Positions 48,457 to 56,820 of a stretch of DNA of 64,000 nt are shown here, in pieces. The stretch's first letter is position 1; every line of letters begins with the position of its first letter. The translations under genes and the position numbers were made by a program. The stretch is from Planctomycetota bacterium (lineage in GTDB: Bacteria > Planctomycetota > JAJSAM01 > JAJVHW01): contig JAJFFG010000030.1 in NCBI GenBank assembly GCA_021776825.1, positions 27,640 through 91,639 on the forward strand. Reading direction: 5' to 3'. The notes beneath the pieces were generated by a model. It searched no databases. It was given only the letters and a program-made list of their open reading frames with translations, and was not told where the DNA came from.

Positions 48457-48512
48457 CGGTGCGCGTCGAGGTCGCGCCCCGGCCGGAGTCGCTACACTCT
48501 GCGGCGCACCCG

Positions 48513-49487
48513 ATGACTCGCGCTACCCATCCCCCCACTGTGAGCGTCGTCCTGACGGCTCTCGATCGGCCGCACTACCTGGAGATCGCGGTCCGCAGTG
48601 TCCTCGCGCAGACGTACAGCGACTTCGAGGTCCTGATCGCCGAAGACGGCGGGACGGCGCACGGCGAGCGTCTCGTCGACTCGCTGGCGGATCCTCGGGT
48701 GCGCTGCATTCGGAACGAGACGTCGCTCGGCGTCGTGCAGAACGTCCGGAACGCGGTCGCTGCCACGTCGGGAGCGTTGATCGCCATCATGAACGACGAC
48801 GACGCATGGGAGCCGGAACTCCTCGCGCACCTGACCGAGCCGCTGCTCGACGACCGGGAACTCGTGCTGGCGTTCTCGGATCACTCGATCATGGGTGCGG
48901 AGGGCCGCGTGGACGACGCCGCGACGGAGGCGAGCACCGAGCGTTGGGGCAGGACGGACCTGACGCCGGGACGCCATCAGCCCTTCTGGGATCTGGCGCT
49001 CGTGCGACAGACGGTCCCGACCGTCATGGCGTGCGTGATGCGGCGGGATGCCGTCGACTGGGAGCAGCTCCCGCTCGAGGCGGGCGGCCACTACGACATC
49101 TACGTCGCGTACCTGGCGAGTCGCGAGGGTCGCGGTGCCTACTACATCCCGCGACGCCTCAGTCGCTATCGGGTCCACGGCGCGATGCAGAGCGTCGTTG
49201 GCACCCTGCGCAACAGCCGCGCGCTGGCACATTGTCTCCGGACGTTCATGGACGACCCGCAGTTGATCGAACATCGCGACCACTTCCGTCGAGGCTGGCT
49301 GTCCACCCGCGTGACGCACGGCCTGGCGCTCCTGCGCTTCGGCGACCGCCGCGCTGCCCGGCGCGAGCTGCGTGCCGTGCTTCGCGACGGGGTCTCGCGT
49401 CGCGCTCTCCAGGCAACCGCCATCGCACACATGCCCTCTGGTCTCGGGACGTGGCTGATGCGCATCATCGAGAGACGAAGGCGTTGA
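48513..49487 (+). CDS. GT2-family glycosyltransferase
   Basis: A 324-residue GT-A glycosyltransferase. The N terminus is 'PTVSVVLTALDRPHYLEIAV', followed by 'DFEVLIAEDGGT' and a metal-binding stretch 'AIMNDDDAWEPELL'. The C-terminal part is helical with 'RRLSRYRVHGAMQSVVGTLR'. It probably transfers a sugar to a cell-surface or lipid-linked glycan. TACACT lies 14 nt before the ATG. It stands between the 15-bp array and a methyltransferase gene. Confidence 0.85.
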   Translation: MTRATHPPTVSVVLTALDRPHYLEIAVRSVLAQTYSDFEVLIAEDGGTAHGERLVDSLADPRVRCIRNETSLGVVQNVRNAVAATSGALIAIMNDDDAWEPELLAHLTEPLLDDRELVLAFSDHSIMGAEGRVDDAATEASTERWGRTDLTPGRHQPFWDLALVRQTVPTVMACVMRRDAVDWEQLPLEAGGHYDIYVAYLASREGRGAYYIPRRLSRYRVHGAMQSVVGTLRNSRALAHCLRTFMDDPQLIEHRDHFRRGWLSTRVTHGLALLRFGDRRAARRELRAVLRDGVSRRALQATAIAHMPSGLGTWLMRIIERRRR

Positions 49488-49555
49488 TCGGCCCGGTTCG
49501 ACCGCGGTGTGCCGCTCACGCGCAGCAGCGTGCGGGCTCGGCAGAGCGAGCGGGA

Positions 49556-49561
49556 TAGACT
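49556..49561 (+). promoter_or_regulatory. -10-like TAGACT, leaderless-type promoter
   Basis: TAGACT ends 6 nt before the ATG of the methyltransferase gene; there is no Shine-Dalgarno sequence. Confidence 0.4.
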
Positions 49562-49567
49562 GCCGCG

Positions 49568-50221
49568 ATGACGCCGGCCGACGAAGCCCATCTGGAGTCG
49601 CTGCTACGGCGCGGCATGGTCGCGGGACCATGCCTCGAGCTCGGCGCCGGGCTGCCCGACCACAACTCCCGCAAGCAGCTCGCCGCGCACGGGATCGAGT
49701 ATGTTGCGACAGATCTCGAGGGCGATGTGGACGTCGCAGCCGACTTCACCGTGCCGCGAGAGAGCCTGGTCCGGCGCTTCCGCGACGCAGGCTTCGACTC
49801 GTTCGCCAGCGTCTTGGTGTTCAACGTCCTCGAGCACACGTTCGATCCCGTGACGATCCTCGACAACATCTTCGCGCTGCTGCGGCCGGGCGGAACCTGC
49901 GTCGCTCTCACCCCCACCGTGTGGCCCATCCACTCGTACCCCATCGACTGTTGGCGCATCCTCCCGGATTTCTACATCCAGTACGCCGAGCGACGCGGCC
50001 ACGAGTTGGTGCCGGGCACTCTCGAGTACGTCGGGGTCGGCCCCGTGGAACTCGACGACCAGGGCGCAGCGACACTTCCGCCGCCGGGCCGCACGCCGCG
50101 TCACCACCTCTACTCGCGGATCGTCCACAAGCTCTTCAACACAACTGGTCGCGGAATGTGGATGCCCTCGCACGTCGCCACTGCGGCCGTCATTCGCGCG
50201 GGGTCAACGCCGAGTTCGTAG
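49568..50221 (+). CDS. class I SAM-dependent methyltransferase
   Basis: A 217-residue protein. The SAM-binding glycine loop is 'CLELGAGLPDHNS', and motif IV-V is 'ASVLVFNVLEHTFDPVTILD' with 'ALLRPGGTCVALTPTVWPIH'. The fold matches methyltransferases of sugar or lipid pathways; the substrate is unknown. It has its own leaderless-type start and follows a GT2 gene on the same strand, which favours a glycan-modification role. Confidence 0.82.
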   Translation: MTPADEAHLESLLRRGMVAGPCLELGAGLPDHNSRKQLAAHGIEYVATDLEGDVDVAADFTVPRESLVRRFRDAGFDSFASVLVFNVLEHTFDPVTILDNIFALLRPGGTCVALTPTVWPIHSYPIDCWRILPDFYIQYAERRGHELVPGTLEYVGVGPVELDDQGAATLPPPGRTPRHHLYSRIVHKLFNTTGRGMWMPSHVATAAVIRAGSTPSS

Positions 50222-50390
50222 CAACGCACGGCAGTTGACGCAGCGCGCTGTCCATGTGACAGCCGAGCGCGGTCGTCATCAAGCGAGCCAGTTCGAGGGC
50301 GGCGGTCGCGATGCGCCGTCGCTGCCCAGGTCACGGATCCTCTCGATCGCGTCAGGGCGAGCGAAGCGAACGCACCCACGTTCCGGGGGC

Positions 50391-51028
50391 CTACGCGTCC
50401 GAAGCGTCCAGCGCCGCGGCGGCGACGTACTCTGCAACGGGTGCACGACGCTCCGGACCGACGATCGGCAGACGGTCGTGGTCGTTCGAGTACGCATCGA
50501 AGTCGGCCATGCACCGCATCATCGCGATCGAGTGCTGCAGCGGATGGCCGTCGCGGACACCGAACGCCTTCCAACGTCCATCGTGGTGCACCAGCGCCGG
50601 CCAATGGATCGCGATTCCATCCGCGAGGCGTCGGGTGTAGTCACCTGCGATGCGCGCGATCCTCTCGCGATCCGCCGACCCGACCAGCACGAGTTGATGC
50701 CGCGAGCACACGAACGCCACCGGGAGCCCCGAGAGTCGCGCTCCGACCTGCGAGGCATCGATCAGAAGGCGCGTCGGCGCGAACCCGTGAGGATCCGTGA
50801 ACACCAGGATGCCGGGTTCGGGCTGCGTCCAAGAGCCGTGCTCCTCATGCCGCAGGTTCCGCAAGGCGCGCGAGAGGGCCTGCTCGAACGAGACGCCCCA
50901 CGACTCCAGGTCCGCCGCCCCAACGACCTCGCTGCGGCCATGGCGACGGAGGAGCAGGATGGCCTCATGACGCGTTCCGCGAACTCGATGCGCGCGGCCT
51001 GTCCCTCGGGCGACGTGATGTCGAGCAT
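50391..51028 (-). pseudogene. unknown gene with an apparent frameshift near 50970
   Basis: Two overlapping minus-strand frames look like one gene. One begins 'MLDITSPEGQAARIEFAERV' at 51028 and then turns to nonsense. The other carries plausible protein from 'RHEAILLLRRHGRSEVVGAA' through 'GILVFTDPHGFAPTRLLIDA' to the stop at 50391, but has no sensible N terminus. Joining them needs a one-base shift near 50965-50972. The product would be about 210 residues, not recognised. It lies downstream of the transglutaminase gene. Sequencing error, programmed shift or decay are all possible. Confidence 0.55.
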
Positions 51029-51082
51029 GCCCGCACGATAGGGGGACCAATTGCGCGGCGCAGCACACCAGTGCCGTCCGGA

Positions 51083-52510
51083 CTATCGCTCGATCAGATC
51101 GAGGCCGCCGTCGGCGGCGGGCACCACTCGGCGGGCGTGTTGGGACCACCAGGAGGCGAGGTCGGCCGGGGAGCCCTCCGCCACGGCGAACATCACGTCC
51201 GCGAGTCGCGGATCACAGCGGTCCTCGACGAGCGCGCGCACGCGCGAGTTGGTCGGCTCGCGCTGAAGCGCAGCGATCGCCGACGGCACTCCGGCGGGAT
51301 GACCCGCGCCGAGGAGCTGCAGCGCGGCGCGGCGGACCGACGGCCGACCAGCGCGGTGGGACGCTTGTCCCACGAAGTCCGCAGGCAGAGCCGAGCCGAA
51401 GGCATTCGCATCGGCGAGCGCGATCTCCAGGGTCGGGAACGAGCGTGTCCGCCGCTCATCCGCGCTCCGACAGACGCTCCGCGACGCACCGTCCCCCGCA
51501 CCGTCCCCCGCACCGTCCCCCGCCCCGTCCCCCGCCCCGCCCCCCGCATCGCCCGCACTCCAGAACGTCTGCCGCGAGACGCGGAGTCCGACGGGACGCT
51601 CGGCCCCTCGCTCCCGTGGCGACGACCACCCGTTGCGCGCGTGGTAGTAGAGGCCGGCTGCCGCGCCGACCTCTCCGCCCAGCGCGAGATCCAGCATCCG
51701 TGAGGGTGGCGCGCCGAGCGGGCGGTCGCCGACGGCGGAGGTCGTCTCCACCCGCATCCATCCTCGCGACGGCAGGTGTACTTCGGCGACGCGGTGAAAC
51801 GTCGTGTCGACGGGCCGACCCTGCGGCCCTCGGCGCAGCACCGTGCCGCCCGCCCAGCGCGCCGGGACGCCCAGCGTCCGGCAGATGGCGACGTACGCGA
51901 ACGTGCTCTCGCTGCAGGAGCCAACGCCGGTCGTGAGGACGTCGTCGGCCCGGCGCCATCCTCCGTCGAGCTCGTAGCGCACATGCTCTCGAACGTAGGC
52001 GAGCGCCGTGATCGCGAGATCCTCGGGGGTGTCCGAGCGCGCCGCGCCGCGGACGGCGATTGCGGCTTCCCGCACGACATCGCTGTCGAGGGAGAGCACA
52101 GGATCGGCGGCGAGCGACCGCGCGCGCTCGCCCGGACCGAGGAGGCGTCCGGTCTGCTTGTCGGACTGGGCGATCTCGACCGACGCCAGCCACGCATACG
52201 TCCGCGCTTCCCCCGGTCCGAGAGGCCGCCCATCCGACGCGGCGTGCCACTGCCCCTGCGCATCGTGAGCGAGTTCCCATTCGTGCGGCGAGAGACGCAC
52301 CCAGCGCACGCGCTGCCGTCCCGTCACCTGAGGCAGGAGCAGGACCGCGTGGACCCCCTCGACTGCCTGATCGCTCTCGTTCCAGACGGTGTTCTCGAAC
52401 CGAACGAGGTAGCGAGTCCACACCTCAGACGGGACTGCCCGCTCGGTCACGGGGCGTGAGACGGCGCCGATCACGAGCGCCGCAGCGAGCGTCAGAAGGG
52501 CGGCGCGCAC
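51083..52510 (-). CDS. exported transglutaminase-like (TGc) protein
   Basis: A 475-residue protein with an N-terminal signal-like helix (GTG start, 'VRAALLTLAAALVIGAV'). A beta-rich domain follows, then a transglutaminase-like core: catalytic Cys in 'LTTGVGSCSESTFAYVAICR', with the His in 'FHRVAEVHLPSRGWMRVE' and a downstream acidic position. A Gly/Ala/Asp repeat (about residues 323-342), encoded by a 12-bp tandem repeat, joins it to a C-terminal helical HEAT-like region. Such proteins act as proteases or peptide cross-linkers in the envelope. The start could lie further upstream. Confidence 0.8.
   Translation of the reverse strand: MRAALLTLAAALVIGAVSRPVTERAVPSEVWTRYLVRFENTVWNESDQAVEGVHAVLLLPQVTGRQRVRWVRLSPHEWELAHDAQGQWHAASDGRPLGPGEARTYAWLASVEIAQSDKQTGRLLGPGERARSLAADPVLSLDSDVVREAAIAVRGAARSDTPEDLAITALAYVREHVRYELDGGWRRADDVLTTGVGSCSESTFAYVAICRTLGVPARWAGGTVLRRGPQGRPVDTTFHRVAEVHLPSRGWMRVETTSAVGDRPLGAPPSRMLDLALGGEVGAAAGLYYHARNGWSSPRERGAERPVGLRVSRQTFWSAGDAGGGAGDGAGDGAGDGAGDGASRSVCRSADERRTRSFPTLEIALADANAFGSALPADFVGQASHRAGRPSVRRAALQLLGAGHPAGVPSAIAALQREPTNSRVRALVEDRCDPRLADVMFAVAEGSPADLASWWSQHARRVVPAADGGLDLIER
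51486..51545. repeat. 12-bp tandem repeat in the transglutaminase gene
   Basis: Five units of GCACCGTCCCCC/GCCCCGTCCCCC encode an in-frame Gly-Ala-Gly-Asp repeat on the minus strand; copy changes would keep the frame. Confidence 0.8.
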
Positions 52511-52631
52511 GGCGTCGGCATGGTAGGTGATCGCACAGAGGAGCGCTCTCGTGGTCCGCGCGAGTGAGCGGCGGCACGACGTGTCACCGCCGACCGAGGT
52601 GAATTCCATCGAGCGGCCCAACGGCACGGCC

Positions 52632-52637
52632 TAGGCT
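52632..52637 (+). promoter_or_regulatory. -10-like TAGGCT, leaderless-type promoter
   Basis: TAGGCT ends 7 nt before the ATG of a 32-codon frame that overlaps the start of the membrane glycosyltransferase gene. It fits the spacing pattern of the window but is one of the weaker matches. Confidence 0.3.
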
Positions 52638-52644
52638 CGCCCGG

Positions 52645-52743
52645 ATGCAGTCACGCGTGTCGGCGAGACGCTCGAGTGAGCGAGGCACGTCCGCGCCCGC
52701 CGCGCTCCGGACACTCGTCACCGCTTCCGTGGGTACGCGGTGA
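52645..52743 (+). CDS. possible 32-aa leader peptide
   Basis: A short frame MQSRVSARRSSERGTS... rich in Arg and Ser. Its TGA overlaps the GTG start of the membrane glycosyltransferase (GTGA), the coupling used throughout this region, and it has a TAGGCT hexamer 7 nt upstream. It may only serve to start translation of the next gene. No homology is known; it could be chance. Confidence 0.3.
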   Translation: MQSRVSARRSSERGTSAPAALRTLVTASVGTR

Positions 52744-54284
52744 CGGAAGCCCGATCGGGATCGGAACGGTGGTGGCGGTTCGGTCTTGCCTCCGTCGTCG
52801 TCTTCGGCGCACTCCAACGCTGGTTCGTGACATCGAACTCGTGGGGACTCAACCAGGACGGCGTCTCCTTCATGGAAGCGGCTGCGTGGCTGCACAACTC
52901 GCCCGACACCTCCGCCTGGTGGCCGTTCCGGATGCTGCATCCGCTATACTCGCTGGCCATCGCGGCGACCGGGAGCGACGTCGCTGGATACGTGACCGCC
53001 GGGCGTGGGATCTCGGCCGTCGCATCGATCACCACCGCCGTGATCCTCGCGGTCTGGTGGCGCCGGCACCGGGGCGACGTCGAGTCGCTGGTTGTCGGGG
53101 CGGTACTCTGCCTCCATCCGGGTAACGCGCTCTACGGAGCCGAGATCTGGTCCGAGCCGCTCCTCATGCCGTTCCTCTTGGTCGCGTTCCTCGCCGCCAC
53201 GGCGTGGTGGCGCGCGGCGGAGTCCGACCAGGCGCAGACCCGTGCTGCCGCGGTCTCCGGCACCGCGCTCGGGATCGCCTCGCTCGCCAAGACCACCGCC
53301 TTGCTGTTCGGTCCCGGCCTAGTTATCGCCGCGGCGTGGCCGTACGTGCGCTCGAAGCGTTGGCGGGCCCTGATCCTCGGTGCGGTCGCGTTCTGCGCGA
53401 CGTGCGGAGCGGTCAGCATGCTGCCGCAGGCGGCATCACTCGCACTCCGCGGTCACCGGTTCGAGTTCATGGACTACCAGGAGCGTGCCTCGAAGGGCGT
53501 CGCGCTTGCCCAGAGCCGCCCAGAGGAGGAGGACGGCCGACAGCGTTGGATCGTCGAGCCGGAGGACGGGGAATTCGACACCTTCAATCACGTCGAGCAA
53601 GTCGGCGAGAACCTGGCCGCATTAGCAACGAAGTTCGTGCCCGACCATCTCTTTCCGTGGTTCCTCACGCTCCCGCTCTTTGTGATCGGCATCGCCACGC
53701 TCGCTCGCGCTGGCCCATCGATCCGCGGCTACACGCTCCTCGCTGGGATCGCGATCATCGGCGAGTGGCTCCTGCTCTGCCGCTTCCATCTCCTCGACCG
53801 GTTCCTGCTCCCAGGCTACGTCTGGACGTGTCCGATGATCGCCGCGGGCGGATGGCGGCTCATCATGAGCGCGCGGACCCGGGTTCAACGAGTCGTCATC
53901 GTGGCCGCCGTCGCGCTCGTCCCGCTCGCGTGGGGCATCTCGTTCGTCCGGCTGAACCTCAACAACGGGCGGGCGTGGAACCCGTATCGAGAGGCGGGCC
54001 GAGCACTCGCGCAGCTCGAGGAGGACCGGCCGAAGCGGGCGCTCTGCCTCGGCGCTGAGATCACGTGGCTAGGACAGGTCGAACGCCGCAGGCTCGCCGC
54101 GGGAAGCGTCGACGACGTCCTGGCCGCCATGGACGACCTCGGCTGCGACGCGCTCGTGATCGGCCCGGCCGAGTTGGGACTCTGTCCTGACCTGGCGACG
54201 GCTCGCTCCACCGCCGACGGGACGCTCTTTCACGGTCTGCGCGTGATCGTCCGCGTGCGCGATCTCGTAGTCCTCGCGCGCTGA
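52740..54284 (+). CDS. GT-C fold membrane glycosyltransferase, GT39/PMT-like
   Basis: A 514-residue membrane protein with about ten hydrophobic segments. An acidic pair in the first outside loop ('WGLNQDGVSFMEAAAW') and 'LYGAEIWSEPLLMPFLLVAF' match the GT-C family (ArnT/PMT type), which takes sugars from polyprenyl-phosphate donors. The C-terminal about 90 residues are a soluble domain. A polyprenyl-phosphate mannose synthase-like gene is only about 800 bp away and could supply its donor. The GTG start overlaps a short upstream frame; no Shine-Dalgarno sequence is visible. Confidence 0.75.
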   Translation: MTEARSGSERWWRFGLASVVVFGALQRWFVTSNSWGLNQDGVSFMEAAAWLHNSPDTSAWWPFRMLHPLYSLAIAATGSDVAGYVTAGRGISAVASITTAVILAVWWRRHRGDVESLVVGAVLCLHPGNALYGAEIWSEPLLMPFLLVAFLAATAWWRAAESDQAQTRAAAVSGTALGIASLAKTTALLFGPGLVIAAAWPYVRSKRWRALILGAVAFCATCGAVSMLPQAASLALRGHRFEFMDYQERASKGVALAQSRPEEEDGRQRWIVEPEDGEFDTFNHVEQVGENLAALATKFVPDHLFPWFLTLPLFVIGIATLARAGPSIRGYTLLAGIAIIGEWLLLCRFHLLDRFLLPGYVWTCPMIAAGGWRLIMSARTRVQRVVIVAAVALVPLAWGISFVRLNLNNGRAWNPYREAGRALAQLEEDRPKRALCLGAEITWLGQVERRRLAAGSVDDVLAAMDDLGCDALVIGPAELGLCPDLATARSTADGTLFHGLRVIVRVRDLVVLAR

Positions 54285-54324
54285 GAGTGCCGCGCCGGCC
54301 GCGTGGTGGCCACGGCGCCCAGCG

Positions 54325-55086
54325 CTAGCTCGGCGCGCTGCGCACGTGGTCGACACCGAGCGCCGGACCGGGCTTGTCGGCCACGCCGACGAGCAGGGCA
54401 CCCGGCACGACTCGCACGCGCTCCTCCAACCGTCGGACGGCGTCGCTGAAGCGCGAGGAGATGGCAGCGACGAATGGTGCGGTGCGCATGAACGAGCGGA
54501 CCTCTACGTTCTCGAAGCCCGCGTCGCGCAGCGCGTTGTCCAATGACCGCGGCCTGAACTTCGTCACGTGCTGATGCGCGTAGTCCACCGGCGAGAGTTT
54601 GCCGACCAGCCACTCCAGGATCGGCCAGTGGCTCGCGTAGTTCGGGGTGGTGACGACGATGCGACCGCCAGGACGCAGCACCCTCATCGCCTCGACCAGC
54701 GGGCCAGAGACATCGTGGAGATGCTCGATCACCTCAATCATGCAGATGGCCTCGTACGAGGCGCCCTCGATCGGCAGGCCACCACCGTCGAACTCGTCGA
54801 ATGTCCGCGTCGCGGTGCCATACTCCGTGCGCGCGAATTCGATCTGCGCGCCGGCGACATCGAGCCCGTGGACGCGCTCGTCGGGGCCGAACGTGCCCAG
54901 GAACGTGCCGGGTCCGCACCCGACATCCAGCAACGGGCGCCGGGCCGCAATCGCTCGACGCACGATGTCGAACTCGATCCGATGCCACTTCGACTGAACT
55001 CCCTGATCGCGTCGGATCCGCTCGTCATAGTAGCCGACGGGCAACGAGTCGTAGTCGAACTCGGGCTTGGGTTCGCCGCCGGTCAC
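54325..55086 (-). CDS. class I SAM-dependent methyltransferase (UbiG-like fold)
   Basis: A 253-residue protein. SAM-binding 'PLLDVGCGPGTFLGTFG' (motif I), 'VHGLDVAGAQIEFA', 'AICMIEVIEHLHDV' and 'MRVLRPGGRIVVTTPNYASH' are visible, and C-terminal 'HVTKFRPRSLDNALRDAGFE' is typical of glycan or lipid O-methyltransferase branches. The GTG at 55086 overlaps the stop of the mannose-synthase gene (GTGA), which fixes the start; the longer frame upstream is a shadow. The two probably act in one pathway. Confidence 0.85.
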   Translation of the reverse strand: MTGGEPKPEFDYDSLPVGYYDERIRRDQGVQSKWHRIEFDIVRRAIAARRPLLDVGCGPGTFLGTFGPDERVHGLDVAGAQIEFARTEYGTATRTFDEFDGGGLPIEGASYEAICMIEVIEHLHDVSGPLVEAMRVLRPGGRIVVTTPNYASHWPILEWLVGKLSPVDYAHQHVTKFRPRSLDNALRDAGFENVEVRSFMRTAPFVAAISSRFSDAVRRLEERVRVVPGALLVGVADKPGPALGVDHVRSAPS

Positions 55087-55862
55087 GTATTCGAACCCGA
55101 CGGAGTCTCGTCCGTACTCGCGCCCGCCGCCGCGTCGTGCGACGTCCGACCGTGCCAACGCGCGAATGCGAGACGCAGCAGCGTCCCCATCGCGCGATAG
55201 ACCTCCCGATGATCGATCTTGCTCGTCCCGGCGGTCCGGTCCTCGAACACGATGGGCACTTCCGCCACGCGAAGTCCGGCCCGCTCGACACGCCAGAGCA
55301 CCTCTTCGAGGAACGAGTACCCCTCGGCGCGGATGCTATCCATGTCGATCATCGCGAGCGTCGCCGCCCGATACACGCGGAAGCCCGCCGTCACGTCTCT
55401 TGTCCGCAGCCGCAGCAGCGTCCGCGCGACGTGATTGGCGATGCGAGAGAGAATGCGACGGCGCAGCGGCCAGTTCCGCAATCCCCCACCCGCCACGTAC
55501 CGGGAGCCGACCACCAGATCGGCGTCCGTCTCGCAGCGCACGAGCATCTCCGGCAGGTAGCCCGGGCGGTGCGACCGATCGGCATCCATCGTGATGAGCG
55601 GATCGAAGCCCCGCTCCATGCCCCATCTCCACCCGGCACGGTACGCGGTACCCAGCCCCATCTTAGTCGGCCGGGACACGAGGTGGACACGGTCGTCCGT
55701 TGCCGCGAACTGCTCGACCCAAGCACCGGTACCGTCCGGCGATCCGTCATCGACGACCACGATCGAGGCGGAGGGAACCGTGGCAAGCACCTCGGGCACG
55801 AGAACCGGTAGGTTCTCGATCTCGTTGTACGTGGGCAAGATGATGAGGGGCCGCAGATCCAT
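55083..55862 (-). CDS. polyprenol-phosphate mannose/glucose synthase-like GT2 (DPM1-like)
   Basis: A 259-residue GT-A glycosyltransferase. It carries 'LIILPTYNEIENLPVLVPEV', 'SIVVVDDGSPDGTGAWVEQF', the DxD 'LITMDADRSHRPGYLPEML' and 'VTAGFRVYRAATLAMIDM', all hallmarks of DPM1-type enzymes that load a sugar onto polyprenyl phosphate. It lacks C-terminal membrane helices, as short DPM1 forms do. TACACT lies 10 nt before the ATG at 55862, and the divergent Mrp operon is 480 bp away. It probably makes the donor for the nearby GT-C enzyme. Confidence 0.87.
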   Translation of the reverse strand: MDLRPLIILPTYNEIENLPVLVPEVLATVPSASIVVVDDGSPDGTGAWVEQFAATDDRVHLVSRPTKMGLGTAYRAGWRWGMERGFDPLITMDADRSHRPGYLPEMLVRCETDADLVVGSRYVAGGGLRNWPLRRRILSRIANHVARTLLRLRTRDVTAGFRVYRAATLAMIDMDSIRAEGYSFLEEVLWRVERAGLRVAEVPIVFEDRTAGTSKIDHREVYRAMGTLLRLAFARWHGRTSHDAAAGASTDETPSGSNT

Positions 55863-56211
55863 GAGGCGGCGGAGTGTACCCACCCGCCGCGATTGTCGAC
55901 TGCGCGATACCGGGGCTCGGGCGGCGTCGGTCGATTCTCTTACGTGTCGAGGTTGGTCCGACGCAGTCCCCGCACGGCGCGCCACTCTCTTCAGCCGACT
56001 GCGCGCTCGTCGTTGGCCCGCGCGGTGGGGTGTCGGGTCGGGTCGGGTCGATCGACGTGCAGCCCTCCGCCACACCGTCTGGTCGGCCCGCCTGCCCCGC
56101 AAGTTCGCCAATGCGGAGTGCGTCGGAACGCATGCGTGACGAGGCCGTTCCGAGCAGCCGAATTCGGCCACGCGACGGCGAGCGTCTTGCCACTCGTAGC
56201 CCGCGGGCACG

Positions 56212-56245
56212 GTCTCCCGACGAGCGACGTCGCGGGTCGGGAGAC
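56212..56245. promoter_or_regulatory. perfect 10-bp inverted repeat upstream of the Mrp operon
   Basis: GTCTCCCGAC (56212-56221) and GTCGGGAGAC (56236-56245) are exact inverted copies; the 14-nt loop holds GCGACGTCGC. Both neighbouring genes start away from it, so it is not a simple gene-end terminator. It may be an operator or an upstream transcript element. Confidence 0.4.
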
Positions 56246-56328
56246 GCCTGGTAGCACTGCCGGCAGCGTGCGTCAGCGCCCGCACGGCGGGCCCTTGGCG
56301 CGCACTAGGTGGGCGCGAACCTCTCTCC

Positions 56329-56334
56329 TAGTAT
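56329..56334 (+). promoter_or_regulatory. -10-like TAGTAT before the Mrp operon
   Basis: TAGTAT ends 10 nt before the GTG at 56345, supporting that start over the ATG at 56333, which lies inside the hexamer. Confidence 0.4.
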
Positions 56335-56344
56335 GTCGCGCGCC

Positions 56345-56818
56345 GTGAAGCACTCCATCGCTCTGTTCGTGTTTCTGGCCGTTGCCTGGCTCCTGTGGTC
56401 GGGCTTCTGGGACAACCCCCTGCTGCTCTCTCTCGGGGCCGTTTCGTGCCTGGGAGTGCTGTTGCTCGTCCGCCGGATGCGGCTGGTGGATGCAGAGGGT
56501 GTGCCCCTCAAGATCCTCCCCAAGCTCGTCGTCTACGCGCCGTGGCTCATCTGGGAGGTCGTCAAGGCGAACGTCGACGTCGCACGCCGCATCCTGAGCC
56601 CGCGCATGCCCATCTCGCCGTGCCTGTTCGAGGTCAAGGCCAGTCAGAGCGACGATCTCGGCCGCGTGATCTACGCCAACTCCATCACGCTCACACCCGG
56701 CACGATCTCGGTGCATGTCGAGGGCGACGTGATCCTCGTCCACGCGCTCACCAAAGAGGCCGCCGACGGCGTCGAGGAGGCCGAGATGGACCGGCGCGTC
56801 ACCGGGCTGGCGGGCTGA
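56345..56818 (+). CDS. mrpE: Mrp-type antiporter subunit E
   Basis: A 157-residue membrane protein. Two N-terminal helices ('SIALFVFLAVAWLLWSGFW', 'LLLSLGAVSCLGVLLLV') precede the MrpE/MnhE domain with 'VVYAPWLIWEVVKANVDVAR' and 'NSITLTPGTISVHVEGDVIL', highly characteristic of the family. It is part of the multisubunit Na+(K+)/H+ antiporter in the inner membrane and the first gene of the operon. GTG at 56345 is chosen on the TAGTAT box; ATG at 56333 is the alternative. Confidence 0.9.
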   Translation: MKHSIALFVFLAVAWLLWSGFWDNPLLLSLGAVSCLGVLLLVRRMRLVDAEGVPLKILPKLVVYAPWLIWEVVKANVDVARRILSPRMPISPCLFEVKASQSDDLGRVIYANSITLTPGTISVHVEGDVILVHALTKEAADGVEEAEMDRRVTGLAG

Positions 56819-56820
56819 GC

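Larger units (their letters stand above)
55863..56344. other. 482-bp divergent intergenic region
   Basis: No gene is supported; the open frames are mutual shadows. It holds a GTCGG-type pentamer run near 56030-56050, a strong hairpin at 56212-56245 and a TAGTAT hexamer at 56329. It should contain the promoters of the mannose-synthase and Mrp operons. Confidence 0.5.

Noticed and set aside
48272..48538. An 88-aa protein with L-D-H-T-E repeats on the minus strand
   Set aside because: The repeat is produced by the 15-bp array. There is no start signal, and the frame runs into the end of the HEAT-VWA gene.
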